A stretch of DNA of 37,505 nucleotides, taken from assembly GCF_014212125.1 (NCBI RefSeq), contig NZ_JACJVP010000049.1:1-37505 (forward strand), read 5' to 3'. This document shows positions 15,832 to 25,280 of the stretch, piece by piece. Made by a program: the position numbers and the translations under genes. The notes under the pieces were generated by a model. That model had not been told where the DNA came from and made no database searches. It was given only the letters and a program-made list of their open reading frames with translations. The first letter of the stretch is position 1; every line of letters starts with the position of its first letter. The stretch comes from Cohnella nanjingensis (lineage in GTDB: Bacteria; Bacillota; Bacilli; Paenibacillales; Paenibacillaceae).

Positions 15832-17406
15832 GTGAACGAGAGATGGGTCCAGGTTCGGGAGAAGCTGGCCGGCTTCTGGAACCAATACAGCAAGACGCAA
15901 AAATGGGTGCTAGCCTCGTCGGCCGCACTGCTTCTCTTATTTATTATTTTGCTCACGTACTTCTTCACGAGAACGCAATACGAGATCGCGTTCCAGGACT
16001 TGGACAGCGGAGACGCCTCGGCGATCATCGAGTACTTGGACGGGAGCGGCATTCCCTACAAGCTCGGACCGGGCGGGTCCAGCATCTCGGTGCCGAGCGC
16101 GAAGGCGGACAAGGTCAAGGTGGACGTCGGTTCGCAAGGGCTCGTCCAGAACGGCTCGATCGGGTTCGCGGAGATGAGCAAGTCGTCCTCGACGATCGGC
16201 ACGACGGACCAAGAGTTCAAAGTCAAGAAGCTCAACGCGCTGAACGGCGAAGTGCAGCAGCTGCTGCAGAGCATGCAGGGCGTCAAGCGGGCCAAGGTGC
16301 TCGTGAACCTGCCCGAAGAGACGGTGTTCCTGAACGATTCGGACAAGGAACGGGCGACCGCGTCGGTCGTCATGACCTTTAAGCCGGGCTACCGCCCGAA
16401 GCAGGACGAGATCGACAGCTACTACAATCTCGTGAAGACGGCCGTGCCGAGCATGGATATCGGAGGCATCACGATCACGAGCCCGACCGGGGATCTCGCG
16501 CCTTCGTCCAAGATCGGCGGCTCCGGGTCGGTGAACGGCACGATCCTCGACCAGCAGTTCGAGATTCAACGGCAATTCGAGACCGGCATCAAGTCGAACA
16601 TCCAGAACTTCCTCGCGCAGATCGTCGGCATGGACAACATGGTCGTCAGCGTCATGTCTTCGCTCAACTTCGACCAGAAGTCCACGACGGTGAACAAGGT
16701 GCTGCCGCTGGAGAACAACGACAACAAAGGGATCATCATCAGCGAGCAGCAGTCGAACGAGTCCTATACGGGCGCGAACGGATCCGCCGGCGGCGTGGCC
16801 GGGACCGGCCAGACCGACGTGCCGAACTATCCGTCGGGCAGCGCGGGCCAATCCTCCAGCTCGGAGAAATCGGCCAGCACGACCAACTACGAACCGAGCC
16901 GCGAGAAGACCGACATCGCCTACGCGCCTTATCAGGTGAAGGACCTGTCGATCAGCGTCGGCGTCGATTCCTCCGTCATTACGCCGGAGAAGCAGCAAGT
17001 CATTCAGCAGATGCTGGTCAACAACGTACGCACGCTATTGGCCGATTCCGGCCAAACGCTGACGGACGCCGATCTGAACAATCGGGTCTCCATCATCGCG
17101 CAGGCATTCAACAGCAACGCCAACGGAACCAAGGGCACGGCTTTGTCCGGCTATTGGCTCGCCGGAATCGGCGTAGCCGCGCTGGCGCTGCTGGGCGGGG
17201 CCGGATACTTCGTCTACCGCAGACGCAGAGCCGCGCAAGAGGCGGCCGCCGCGGCCGAACTCGAGACGCCGCGCGTAGAAATGCCTACGATCGACCTCGA
17301 GAGCGTGACGAACGAGAGTCAGGTTCGCAAGCAACTGGAAGGATTGGCCAAGCGCAAACCGGATGAATTCGTGAACCTTCTCCGGACTTGGCTGGTGGAC
17401 GAATAG
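15832..17406 (+). CDS. fliF: Flagellar MS-ring protein FliF
   Basis: The product has 524 residues with two membrane segments, about residues 25-46 and 440-462, enclosing the extracytoplasmic ring-building domains. The C-terminal tail ends KPDEFVNLLRTWLVDE, the conserved helix that binds FliG. Residues about 300-350 form a Ser/Gly-rich loop (GANGSAGGVAGTGQTD and following). FliF forms the membrane ring on which the rod, switch and export gate assemble. The start is GTG 15832 with GGTGAGGTG upstream. fliG follows after 11 bases. Confidence 0.97.
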   Translation: MNERWVQVREKLAGFWNQYSKTQKWVLASSAALLLLFIILLTYFFTRTQYEIAFQDLDSGDASAIIEYLDGSGIPYKLGPGGSSISVPSAKADKVKVDVGSQGLVQNGSIGFAEMSKSSSTIGTTDQEFKVKKLNALNGEVQQLLQSMQGVKRAKVLVNLPEETVFLNDSDKERATASVVMTFKPGYRPKQDEIDSYYNLVKTAVPSMDIGGITITSPTGDLAPSSKIGGSGSVNGTILDQQFEIQRQFETGIKSNIQNFLAQIVGMDNMVVSVMSSLNFDQKSTTVNKVLPLENNDNKGIIISEQQSNESYTGANGSAGGVAGTGQTDVPNYPSGSAGQSSSSEKSASTTNYEPSREKTDIAYAPYQVKDLSISVGVDSSVITPEKQQVIQQMLVNNVRTLLADSGQTLTDADLNNRVSIIAQAFNSNANGTKGTALSGYWLAGIGVAALALLGGAGYFVYRRRRAAQEAAAAAELETPRVEMPTIDLESVTNESQVRKQLEGLAKRKPDEFVNLLRTWLVDE

Positions 17407-17417
17407 AGGTGGCATCG

Positions 17418-18434
17418 TTGGCGAAAGGGAATCAAATGCAACTGAGCGGCCGCCAGAAAGCGGCGATCCTGCTCATCACGCTGGGTCCGGAAGTATCCGC
17501 CCAAGTGTTCAAGCATCTGCGCGAGGACGAGATCGAGCAGCTGACGCTGGAGATCGCGAACGTCCGCAAGGTTGACGCAGCGGAGAAGGAAGCGATCCTG
17601 AGCGAGTTCCATCAGATCTGCATCGCGCAGGAATACATCACGCAAGGCGGCATCACGTACGCCAAGGAGATTCTCGAGAAGGCGCTCGGCTCGCAGAAGG
17701 CGAGCGACATCTTGAACCGGTTGACGGCGACGCTCCAGGTGCGGCCGTTCGACTTCGCCCGCAAGGCGGAGCCGTCGCAGATTCTGAACTTTATCCAGAA
17801 CGAGAATCCGCAGACGATCGCGCTCGTACTGTCGTATCTGCAGCCGGATCAATCGTCCGCGGTGCTGTCTTCCTTGCCTCAGGACAAGCAAGCCGACGTT
17901 GCGCGCCGGATCGCGCTCATGGACAGCACTTCCCCGGAAGTCATCTCCCAGGTCGAGCGCGTGCTCGAGCAGAAGCTGTCCGCGACCGTCACGCAAGACT
18001 ATACGAACGCGGGGGGCATCGAGGCGATCGTCCAGATCTTGAACGGCGTCGACCGCGGCACCGAGCGGACGATCCTCGACTCGCTCGAGATCCAGGATCC
18101 GGAGCTGGCCGAAGAGATCAAGAAGCGGATGTTCGTCTTCGAGGACATCGTCAATCTCGACAACCGCTCGATCCAGCGCATCATCCGCGACATCGAGAAC
18201 GCCGACTTGCAGCTGGCGCTCAAGGTGGCCAGCGAAGAAGTCCGGGACGCGATCTTCCGCAACATGTCCAAGCGCATGGCGGAGACGTTCAAGGAAGAGA
18301 TGGAGTACATGGGGCCCGTCCGGCTGCGGGACGTCGAGGAAGCGCAGACGCGCATCGTAGCGACGATCCGCAGGCTGGAGGAGTCCGGAGAGATCATCAT
18401 CGCCCGCGGCGGAGGAGACGATATCATTGTCTAA
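17418..18434 (+). CDS. fliG: Flagellar motor switch protein FliG
   Basis: The product has 338 residues, as in B. subtilis. The N-terminal part QLSGRQKAAILLITLGPEVS binds the FliF tail. The middle domain has the EHPQ-like segment as ENPQTIALVLSYL. The C-terminal torque domain has charged residues in ELAEEIKKRMFVFEDIVNLD. FliG transmits torque from the stator to the MS ring. TTG 17418 was chosen because AGGTGG lies 5 bases upstream and the product then starts MAKGNQ, as in relatives. The frame extends further upstream into fliF, with TTG and GTG candidates at 17388 and 17409 that are less fitting. The end overlaps fliH by 8 bases. Confidence 0.96.
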   Translation: MAKGNQMQLSGRQKAAILLITLGPEVSAQVFKHLREDEIEQLTLEIANVRKVDAAEKEAILSEFHQICIAQEYITQGGITYAKEILEKALGSQKASDILNRLTATLQVRPFDFARKAEPSQILNFIQNENPQTIALVLSYLQPDQSSAVLSSLPQDKQADVARRIALMDSTSPEVISQVERVLEQKLSATVTQDYTNAGGIEAIVQILNGVDRGTERTILDSLEIQDPELAEEIKKRMFVFEDIVNLDNRSIQRIIRDIENADLQLALKVASEEVRDAIFRNMSKRMAETFKEEMEYMGPVRLRDVEEAQTRIVATIRRLEESGEIIIARGGGDDIIV

Positions 18435-19272
18435 TCTGATCAAATCCGGCCATGTCATCTCCTTGGACGATTTGAAACGACTCGAGATCTTGCGGAAGTA
18501 TACGGCACCCAAACAAAATATTTCCTCGGACGACGGCGAAAACGAAGGAAATGACGCGATTGATGTCGAAACTCAATCGTTGAAAGAGCGGATTCTGCAA
18601 GACGCGGAGCAGACGGCGGAGCGCATGCTCGCGCAAGCCCGCGAAGAAGCCGCGCAGATCCGATCGGAAGCCGAGCAAGAGACCTCGCGCTGGTGGGACG
18701 AACGGCGTGCCGACGACGAAGCGCTGCGCGCGTCCGCTTCCCGCGAGGGTTACGACGAAGGCTCTCGTCAAGGCGCGGAGGAAGCGGAGCGCCGCATTCG
18801 CGGTCAGATGGACGAGGCGCTCCAAGAAGCGCTGTCGATCGTCCGGCAAGCCTATGTCGAGCGGGAGAATCTCATCGCCGAGGCGGAACACTTCGTCGTC
18901 GAACTCAGCAGCCAGATTGCCGGCAAGATCGTCGGCCGCAAGCTGGAGGAGTCGCCGGAGCTCGCGGTGTCGCTCATGGCCGAAGCGCTGTCGCGGCGCA
19001 AGGAACAGGGCGTCATCACGCTATGCGTCGCGCCGTCCCAATTCGCCTTCGTCCAGGCGGCGAAGGAGGATCTGACGCTCTCCATCGATTCGCAGGCCGA
19101 GCTGCACATTCTGCCCGATCCGTCCGTGAAGGACGGAGGCTGCGTCATCCGGTCCGCCTTCGGCAGCATCGACGCGCGCCTCGATACACAATTGACGACG
19201 ATCCGGCAGGAATTGTTGCAAATCGCTGCCCACGCTCACGAGGAGGGGAGGTCCGATGATACGGAAGCTTGA
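18427..19272 (+). CDS. fliH: Flagellar assembly protein FliH
   Basis: The product has 281 residues. It has a Glu/Ala/Arg-rich coiled coil (residues about 45-110, with repeats such as AEQTAERMLAQAREEAAQIR). The C-terminal FliH/V-type ATPase subunit E-like domain includes AEHFVVELSSQIAGKIVGRK and HILPDPSVKDGGCVIRS. FliH regulates the export ATPase FliI and tethers it to the C ring. The start TTG 18427 lies inside the end of fliG with GGAGGAG about 10 bases upstream. The end overlaps fliI by 17 bases. Confidence 0.93.
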   Translation: MSNLIKSGHVISLDDLKRLEILRKYTAPKQNISSDDGENEGNDAIDVETQSLKERILQDAEQTAERMLAQAREEAAQIRSEAEQETSRWWDERRADDEALRASASREGYDEGSRQGAEEAERRIRGQMDEALQEALSIVRQAYVERENLIAEAEHFVVELSSQIAGKIVGRKLEESPELAVSLMAEALSRRKEQGVITLCVAPSQFAFVQAAKEDLTLSIDSQAELHILPDPSVKDGGCVIRSAFGSIDARLDTQLTTIRQELLQIAAHAHEEGRSDDTEA

Positions 19273-20578
19273 CGCGGCGCGCTATACGGAAGCGCTTCGG
19301 CACCTGGACCCGGTCCGGGTGAACGGGAAGGTCGCGCAGATCATCGGCTTGACCGTCGAATCCGAAGGCCCCGACGTCAGCATCGGCGAAGTGTGCCATA
19401 TCCACCCGGTGAAAGGCGGCGCGCCGATCATGGCCGAAGTCGTCGGATTCCGCAACAATCGGGTGCTGCTCATGCCGCTCGGCGATCTTCAGGCCGTCGG
19501 ACCCGGCTGCGACGTCGTCGCGACCGGACGGCCGCTGACCGTACAGGTCGGCTCGGAGCTCCTCGGCAAAGTGCTCGACGGCTTGGGCCGGCCGCTTGAA
19601 GGCGGCAGGCTGCCGGCGCGGATGCCGCGGTACTCCACGCACAACGTGCCGGGCAATCCGCTGCTGCGTCCTCGGGTCGCCGAGCCCCTCGGTACCGGCG
19701 TTCGCTGCATCGACGGCTTGCTGACCGTCGGCCAGGGGCAGCGGATGGGAATCTTCGCCGGCTCCGGCGTCGGGAAGAGCACGCTGCTCGGCATGGTCGC
19801 CCGGAACACGTCGGCGGACGTCAACGTTATCGCGCTGATCGGGGAACGAGGCCGAGAAGTGCTGGAGTTCATCGAGCGCGATCTCGGTCCGGAAGGGCTC
19901 GCCCGCTCCGTCGTCATCGTGGCGACGTCGGATCAGCCGGCGCTGATCCGGATCAAGGGGGCGCTGATCGCGACGACGATCGCGGAATATTTCCGGGACC
20001 GGGGCTTGAACGTCATGCTCATGATGGACTCGGTCACCCGCTACGCGATGGCGCTCCGCGAGGTCGGACTCGCGATCGGCGAGCCGCCGGCCACGAGGGG
20101 CTACACGCCTTCGGTCTTCGCCGCGCTGCCGAAGCTGCTGGAGCGCGCGGGCACGGGGCAGAACGGCTCGATCACGGCCTTCTACACGGTGCTCGTCGAC
20201 GGCGACGACATGAACGAGCCGATCGCCGACGCGGTGCGGGGCATTCTGGACGGCCACATCGTCCTGAGCCGGCACTTGGCGCACAAGGGGCATTTTCCCG
20301 CGATCGACGTGCTGGCCAGCGTCAGCCGGGTCATGAAGGATATCGTCTCCGGCGAGCAGCAGGATGCGGCGGAGCAGCTCAAGCGACTTCTTTCTATTTA
20401 TAAGGATTCGGAAGACCTCATCAATATCGGGGCGTACCAGCGCGGATCAAATCCGCAAATTGATAAAGCCATCCTGGCGATCGACTCGATCAACGCGTTC
20501 TCGCAGCAGAAGACGACCGAAAAAGTGACGTACGAAGAAGCGCAGCAGCGGCTTGTCATCGATTTCTACAAGAGATGA
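19256..20578 (+). CDS. fliI: Flagellum-specific export ATPase FliI
   Basis: The product has 440 residues. It is related to the F1-ATPase beta subunit. Walker A GSGVGKST is at residues 169-176, followed by VIALIGERGREVLEFI, and the Walker B region is LNVMLMMDSVTRYAMA. The protein forms a hexamer at the base of the export apparatus that drives substrate loading with FliH and FliJ. The ATG has the strong site AGGAGGGGAGG just upstream, inside fliH. fliJ starts 12 bases downstream. Confidence 0.98.
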   Translation: MIRKLDAARYTEALRHLDPVRVNGKVAQIIGLTVESEGPDVSIGEVCHIHPVKGGAPIMAEVVGFRNNRVLLMPLGDLQAVGPGCDVVATGRPLTVQVGSELLGKVLDGLGRPLEGGRLPARMPRYSTHNVPGNPLLRPRVAEPLGTGVRCIDGLLTVGQGQRMGIFAGSGVGKSTLLGMVARNTSADVNVIALIGERGREVLEFIERDLGPEGLARSVVIVATSDQPALIRIKGALIATTIAEYFRDRGLNVMLMMDSVTRYAMALREVGLAIGEPPATRGYTPSVFAALPKLLERAGTGQNGSITAFYTVLVDGDDMNEPIADAVRGILDGHIVLSRHLAHKGHFPAIDVLASVSRVMKDIVSGEQQDAAEQLKRLLSIYKDSEDLINIGAYQRGSNPQIDKAILAIDSINAFSQQKTTEKVTYEEAQQRLVIDFYKR

Positions 20579-20590
20579 GGATGAAGATCG

Positions 20591-21037
20591 GTGAAGTTCA
20601 AATACGCTTTGCAGAAGATCGTCGATCTGAAGGGCAGCGAGAAATCGATGGCCGAATGGGAGTACGCGGCGTCTCTCGGCCGGCTGCGGTCGGAGGAGGA
20701 ACGGCTCGCGTCGCTCCGCCGCGAACGGGGCGAGTACGAGTCGGAGCTCGCCGAGAAGGCGCAGCGGCCGACGCCGCTCGCGGAGCTTCATCTGCTGCAG
20801 GATTACATCTCGTTCCTCGACGGGCAGATTCAGCGGCAGCGCCAAGGCGTCCGCGCCGCGGAAGAGCAGGTGCGGCAGCGCCAAGTCTTCTTGAAGGTCA
20901 AGATGGTCGACGAGAAGGTATGGCTCAATGCGCGCGGCAAGGCGCTGAACCGCTATCGCGAGGAGATGCTGCAGCGGGAGCAGAACGAACTGGACGAGAT
21001 CGCCACCCGGCGCGCCGCGGCCGCCTCGCGAGGATAA
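20591..21037 (+). CDS. fliJ: Flagellar export chaperone FliJ
   Basis: The product has 148 residues, almost entirely charged alpha-helix, starting MKFKYALQKIVDLKGSEKSM. It fits the two-helix antiparallel coiled coil of FliJ, which sits like the gamma subunit in the FliI hexamer and contacts FlhA. The start is GTG 20591 with GATGAGG about 10 bases upstream. Sequence conservation in the family is low, so the call rests on size, helical pattern and position after fliI. Confidence 0.9.
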   Translation: MKFKYALQKIVDLKGSEKSMAEWEYAASLGRLRSEEERLASLRRERGEYESELAEKAQRPTPLAELHLLQDYISFLDGQIQRQRQGVRAAEEQVRQRQVFLKVKMVDEKVWLNARGKALNRYREEMLQREQNELDEIATRRAAAASRG

Positions 21038-21077
21038 CGACAGAAGAATTAGCTAACGCGAATTGGAGGGGAGAGCC

Positions 21078-21992
21078 GTGGCGGACGCCAATGTAGAGAA
21101 GAGCGGCTATTCCGGCTTTGAACGGTTTCTCTTTTTTATCACGCCCATCATTTTCACCGCCGTATTGCTGCTCGTGCTGCTGCTGCTGTTCAATCCGACG
21201 TGGCGTCACGCCGCGCAGGACTTCGGCAACAAGATTCCGCTCTTGAGCTCGATCATCCCGGACCGGAAGGCGCCGGCAGCTACGCAGAACGGCGAGTCGC
21301 AGGTGACCGTGAACAACGCCAAGCAGAAGGTCGACGAGCTCAAGACGCTGCTGACGGACCGGGACAACGCGCTGAAGCAGGCGGACGGCAAAGCCGCCCA
21401 GCAGCAAAAGACGATCGACGATCTGAAGAGTCAAGTGGAGACGCTGAACAAGCAGATCTCCGAGAAGACGATCACGGCCGAATCGTATGACGCGCGTATC
21501 CGCTCGCTGGCCGACATGTACGGCAAGATGACGCCCGGCAAGGCCGCTCCGATCATGGAGAGCCTGACCGTCGAGGAGTCGGCGCTCGTACTCGGCGCGA
21601 TGAACGACAACCAGCGGGGCAAAGTGCTCGAGAAGATGACCCCGAAGGTCGCTGCGGACGTGACGATGCGGCTGAAGGACGCCGAAACGGTGCAGGAGCG
21701 CGAGATCTCGGCGCTGCAAGCCCGGATTCGCGAGCTGCAGAATCAATCGAAGAGCACGACGTCCGGCACCGCGCTGGACAACGCGGCGCTCGGCAAGACA
21801 TTCGGCGCCATGGACGCCAAGAAGGCAGCCCCGCTGCTCCTGCAGATGGCCGCTACGGAACAGAGCAAGGCGCTCCGGATTCTGGAGGCCATGGACGACA
21901 CGTCGCGCTCCAAAGTGCTGGCGGAAATGTCCGATCAAGACAAGAAGAAGACGGCCCAATTGGTCAGCAAGCTCATGCCCGCTAATCCTTGA
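21078..21992 (+). CDS. MotE/YlxF-like membrane protein with MgtE-N-type repeats
   Basis: The product has 304 residues. One N-terminal membrane segment (about residues 17-38, FLFFITPIIFTAVLLLVLLL) is followed by a long coiled coil (about 75-140). Two similar helical repeats come next: MYGKMTPGKAAPIMESLTVE and TFGAMDAKKAAPLLLQMAAT, each followed by a KVLxEM segment (GKVLEKM and SKVLAEM). This matches the MgtE N-terminal-like domain found in MotE of alpha-proteobacteria and YlxF of B. subtilis. A periplasmic-type role near the motor or hook is inferred. GTG 21078 was chosen because GGAGGGGAG lies 5 bases upstream; the TTG at 21063 overlaps that site. Confidence 0.82.
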   Translation: MADANVEKSGYSGFERFLFFITPIIFTAVLLLVLLLLFNPTWRHAAQDFGNKIPLLSSIIPDRKAPAATQNGESQVTVNNAKQKVDELKTLLTDRDNALKQADGKAAQQQKTIDDLKSQVETLNKQISEKTITAESYDARIRSLADMYGKMTPGKAAPIMESLTVEESALVLGAMNDNQRGKVLEKMTPKVAADVTMRLKDAETVQEREISALQARIRELQNQSKSTTSGTALDNAALGKTFGAMDAKKAAPLLLQMAATEQSKALRILEAMDDTSRSKVLAEMSDQDKKKTAQLVSKLMPANP

Positions 21993-22026
21993 TCCGCCCC
22001 GGCGAATCGGAAAGGAGGTGATATCG

Positions 22027-23424
22027 ATGAACATCCCCGTGTTATCGGCATCCTCGGGCGCACCCGCTGCGGCAAGCCCCGGCGGCAAAACGGCCGGCGG
22101 CAACGGCGCGGGCTTTGCCAGCGCGCTCGTCCAGGCGATCGGCGGAAGCGGCAATGCGGCATCCGGCGGCGCGTCGCCATCGTTCGGGCTGCTCGGCTTG
22201 ATCGGCACGATCGGACAAGCCGCTCCCGAAGGAGACGGCGCGAATCCGGCAGACAGCCTCATGGCGCTGCTCGCGAATCTAGCGGCCGACGCCCAGCAGT
22301 TGCAAGAGGACGGGAAAGATCTCCCGCAGGATCTGCTGGCGCAACTCGCCGAACTGCTGACCGGTCTCCAAACGCTGTTGGTTCAAGGAAATCCGGTTCC
22401 ATCCGGAAACGTTGCGACCGAAACGACGCCGGACGAGACGCCGTCCGAAGACGTCGCGCAGGCGTCTCCGCTCCCGGGGACGGGAGGGAAGGCGATCCTG
22501 GCTTCCTTGCAGCAGTCGCTGCAGCAAGCCATGACGCTGACGAGCGAGGCGAACGTGCCGACGGACCGGTTGGCCGACCTGGCGAAGCAGCTGCAACAGG
22601 CATTCGCCCAAGCGAATCCGAAGGCGGAAGCACCGGCGAATCCGGCCGCGGCCCAAACGGGCGCGCTCCGCACGGAGACGGAAGCCGCATCCGCGCAGCC
22701 GGTCGCCGCAGCCGTCGTCCAAGGCGAACCCAAGCGAACGACGAACGCGTTCCGCGAACCCGTCCTTCATTGGAACTTGAACGCGGCAGACGCCAGCGCG
22801 AATGCCGGCGATAGCGCGGAAGTCGGCGCCGTACAGCCCGGCGAGGCATCCGGCGACAATTCGGCGACCCTCTCCTGGACGCTGACCGGCAGCGAAGCCG
22901 CCGGCAAAGCCGACGGCGCTTCGGCCAAGGCCGCACTGCCTGCCCAAGTGCCCGTTCAGCAATTTGCGGAGCACGTGGAGAAGTATCTGGTGAAGCAGTT
23001 CTCGCTCTCGAGCGGCAACGGCACGAGCGAAGCCCGGCTTAGCTTGACGCCGGAGCATCTCGGACAGGTCGAGATTCGGCTCGTGATGCAGAATGGCCAA
23101 TTGAACGCGCATTTCGTCGCGCACAACGAAGCCGCGAGAGAGCTGCTGGAGACGCAGCTCGCGCAACTGCGAACGACGCTCCAAGGTCAAGGCATTCAAG
23201 TCGAACGTATGGAAGTCGTCCAACAGCCGAGCTTGACCGAGACTTCCGCGTTCTTGAACCAGGAGCAGCGCCGCTCGCATTCCGGCGATCGCCGCGATTC
23301 GCGCGGCGGACAAGGAGGCGGGGGCAACGGCGCGGACGAAGCCGTCGCGTTCGAGACGGAGTTGGAGCGCACCGCATCGCTGCGGGACGCCGGTTACGGC
23401 AACGCGCTGAACGTCACGGCATAA
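22027..23424 (+). CDS. fliK: Flagellar hook-length control protein FliK
   Basis: The product has 465 residues. The long N-terminal ruler region is rich in Ala, Gly, Gln and Glu. The C-terminal domain has the family motif LTPEHLGQVEIRLVMQNGQ and later LETQLAQLRTTLQGQGIQVE. After it comes a Ser/Arg/Gly-rich tail. FliK is exported during hook growth, measures hook length and switches FlhB to filament export. ATG 22027 has the near-perfect site AAAGGAGGTGAT just upstream; the GTG at 22018 lies inside that site. flgD and flgE, the hook cap and hook genes, follow. Confidence 0.94.
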   Translation: MNIPVLSASSGAPAAASPGGKTAGGNGAGFASALVQAIGGSGNAASGGASPSFGLLGLIGTIGQAAPEGDGANPADSLMALLANLAADAQQLQEDGKDLPQDLLAQLAELLTGLQTLLVQGNPVPSGNVATETTPDETPSEDVAQASPLPGTGGKAILASLQQSLQQAMTLTSEANVPTDRLADLAKQLQQAFAQANPKAEAPANPAAAQTGALRTETEAASAQPVAAAVVQGEPKRTTNAFREPVLHWNLNAADASANAGDSAEVGAVQPGEASGDNSATLSWTLTGSEAAGKADGASAKAALPAQVPVQQFAEHVEKYLVKQFSLSSGNGTSEARLSLTPEHLGQVEIRLVMQNGQLNAHFVAHNEAARELLETQLAQLRTTLQGQGIQVERMEVVQQPSLTETSAFLNQEQRRSHSGDRRDSRGGQGGGGNGADEAVAFETELERTASLRDAGYGNALNVTA

Positions 23425-23448
23425 TCGATATGCGAGGGAGGTGAAAGC

Positions 23449-23928
23449 ATGGCATCATCCCCGGGAATCGGATCCAACGTCGTTTGGCCGAACTATTCCT
23501 CGAAAAACGTAGCCCAAGCGGCTACGCCGAAAAAGGATCTGGGCAAGGACGAGTTCCTGAAGATTCTCGTCACGCAGCTGAAGAATCAGGACCCGATGCA
23601 GCCGATGGAAGACAAGGAGTTCATCTCCCAGATGGCGCAGTTCTCGGCGCTGGAGCAATCGATGAACATGGCGACCGAGCTGCACAACTTGACGCAGTCC
23701 GCCGCGCTCGCCTCGAACTTGATCGGCATGCAGGTCAGCTGGATCGGCATGGGAGAGAACGGCACCACGCAGAACATGTCGGGCGTCGTGAGCTCGATTA
23801 TCAAGCGGGACGGCATCCAGTACGCGCAGATCGGCAAGTCGGAAGTGAAGGTCGCGGATCTGACTTCGATCACGATCCCGTCGGCGGAAGTCCCGCCGCC
23901 AGCGAGCGAGGAGCCGGCCCATGAGTGA
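23449..23928 (+). CDS. flgD: Hook-capping protein FlgD (short form)
   Basis: The product has 159 residues. The conserved N-terminal segment includes LGKDEFLKILVTQLKNQDPM and EFISQMAQFSALEQSMNM, diagnostic for FlgD. The C-terminal part is short compared with the roughly 230 residues of enterobacterial FlgD, as is common in Bacillales. It is a scaffold at the growing hook tip for polymerisation of FlgE. GGGAGGTG precedes the ATG, and the 3' end overlaps the next gene by 8 bases. Confidence 0.95.
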   Translation: MASSPGIGSNVVWPNYSSKNVAQAATPKKDLGKDEFLKILVTQLKNQDPMQPMEDKEFISQMAQFSALEQSMNMATELHNLTQSAALASNLIGMQVSWIGMGENGTTQNMSGVVSSIIKRDGIQYAQIGKSEVKVADLTSITIPSAEVPPPASEEPAHE

Positions 23929-24310
23929 TCGTTTCCTCATCGGCCAGATCGCGGCAGGACGCGCGGCGCCGCTGCAGACGTCCCGCAGCGCGGCCAAGCC
24001 GGCCGAAGCCGGGCAGGAAGCGGGGCAGGCCTCCTTTCAGAAGCTGCTCGACAAGGAGCGGCTGAGGTTCAGCCTGCACGCGGAGCAGCGGCTCAACCAG
24101 CGTGGCATCGCCTTCGCGCCGGAGCAGCTGGACCGGATCGCGAACGCCGTCGATCAAGCGGCGGCCAAGGGCGCGCAGGATTCCCTGGTGCTCTACCGCG
24201 ACATCGCGATGATCGTGAACGTGCCTAGCCGCACGGTCGTCACCGCGATGGACGGCCAGAACGCCAATCAAGTGTTCACCCAGATCGACAGCGCCGTAAT
24301 CGTCCGATAG
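23921..24310 (+). CDS. TIGR02530-type flagellar operon protein
   Basis: The product has 129 residues. The conserved C-terminal part contains FSLHAEQRLNQRGIAFAPEQ, then DSLVLYRDIAMIVNVPSRTV and DGQNANQVFTQIDSAVIV. This is the pattern of the small uncharacterised protein found between flgD and flgE in many Firmicutes. It starts inside flgD. An assembly role for the hook is suggested by position only. About 130 bases without a convincing gene separate it from flgE. Confidence 0.85.
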   Translation: MSDRFLIGQIAAGRAAPLQTSRSAAKPAEAGQEAGQASFQKLLDKERLRFSLHAEQRLNQRGIAFAPEQLDRIANAVDQAAAKGAQDSLVLYRDIAMIVNVPSRTVVTAMDGQNANQVFTQIDSAVIVR

Positions 24311-24442
24311 GACCGCAATCGCTGGATCGCAAGAATGCAAGAAAGCTAGCAGGGCCGGACCGCAGGTAGGAGGCCCTTGACCGCCGAACGACGGAAGCGG
24401 TCATTCCCAGGTCGTACACTTGAGCAGGAGGTAGATTCGATT

Positions 24443-25267
24443 ATGTTGCGTTCCATGTATTCCGGCGTATCCGGTATGCGCGGGTTCCAAACGAAGCTCG
24501 ACGTCATCGGCAACAACATCGCAAACGTCAACACGGTCGGCTTCAAAGGCGGACGCGTCATGTTCAAGGACATTCTGAGCCAGTCCATGTCCGGCGTCAC
24601 CGCGCCGGTGGACGGCACAAGCGGCGGCGTCAACGCCAAGCAGATCGGTCTCGGCGTTACGATCGCTTCCATCGACACCGTGCATACGCCGGGCAGCGCC
24701 ATGACGACCAACGTACCGACGGACTTGCGGATCGACGGAGACGGGTTCTTCGTCGTCAGCCCTTCCCCGGACGGTACGCCATCCTATCTAACGAGGGCGG
24801 GGAACTTTACGTTCGACGCCAACCGGCAGCTTGTCAACGCGGACGGCATGTTCGTGATGCAGGCGGACGGCGGCGGGATTATCCAATTGCCCGAGGACGT
24901 AACGTCCTACTCGATCCAGCAAAACGGTTCGATCGTCTCGATCGACCAAGACGGCATTCCGACGGAGACAGGCTCCGTGATCGGCATCGCCAAAGTGCAA
25001 AACCCGGGCGGGCTCGAGAAGATCGGCGGGAACTTGTACCGCATGACGCCGAACGCGAACCCGGACGGGGAACTGAACATCTTCGCGGCCAACGACGTCG
25101 AGAACGGCACCGGCGCGATCATCGTCGGCCAGCTTGAGATGTCCAACGTCGACCTGACCAACGAATTCACCGAGATGATCGTCGCCCAACGCGGTTTCCA
25201 AGCGAACTCCCGCATCATCACCACTTCCGATTCCATTCTGGAAGAGGTCGTCAACTTGAAACGGTAA
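24443..25267 (+). CDS. flgE: Flagellar hook protein FlgE (often named FlgG in older annotations)
   Basis: The product has 274 residues, close to the 264 of B. subtilis FlgE. It begins MLRSMYSGVSGMRGFQTKLD and has IGNNIANVNTVGFKG at residues 22-36. The C-terminal FTEMIVAQRGFQANSRIITT is the matching core helix. It polymerises under the FlgD cap to form the hook. ATG 24443 is preferred: AGGAGG lies 11 bases upstream and the product start is the family start. The frame extends upstream to TTG 24377, which also has AGGAGG but only 3 bases away. A perfect stem-loop lies just downstream. Confidence 0.94.
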   Translation: MLRSMYSGVSGMRGFQTKLDVIGNNIANVNTVGFKGGRVMFKDILSQSMSGVTAPVDGTSGGVNAKQIGLGVTIASIDTVHTPGSAMTTNVPTDLRIDGDGFFVVSPSPDGTPSYLTRAGNFTFDANRQLVNADGMFVMQADGGGIIQLPEDVTSYSIQQNGSIVSIDQDGIPTETGSVIGIAKVQNPGGLEKIGGNLYRMTPNANPDGELNIFAANDVENGTGAIIVGQLEMSNVDLTNEFTEMIVAQRGFQANSRIITTSDSILEEVVNLKR

Positions 25268-25280
25268 TTGAAGTCCCGAT

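Noticed and set aside
24377..24442. Possible 22-residue N-terminal extension or leader peptide of flgE from TTG 24377
   Set aside because: An AGGAGG precedes it, but only 3 bases away. Hook proteins begin MLRSMYSG, so ATG 24443 fits. The extension could still be a leader but evidence is thin.
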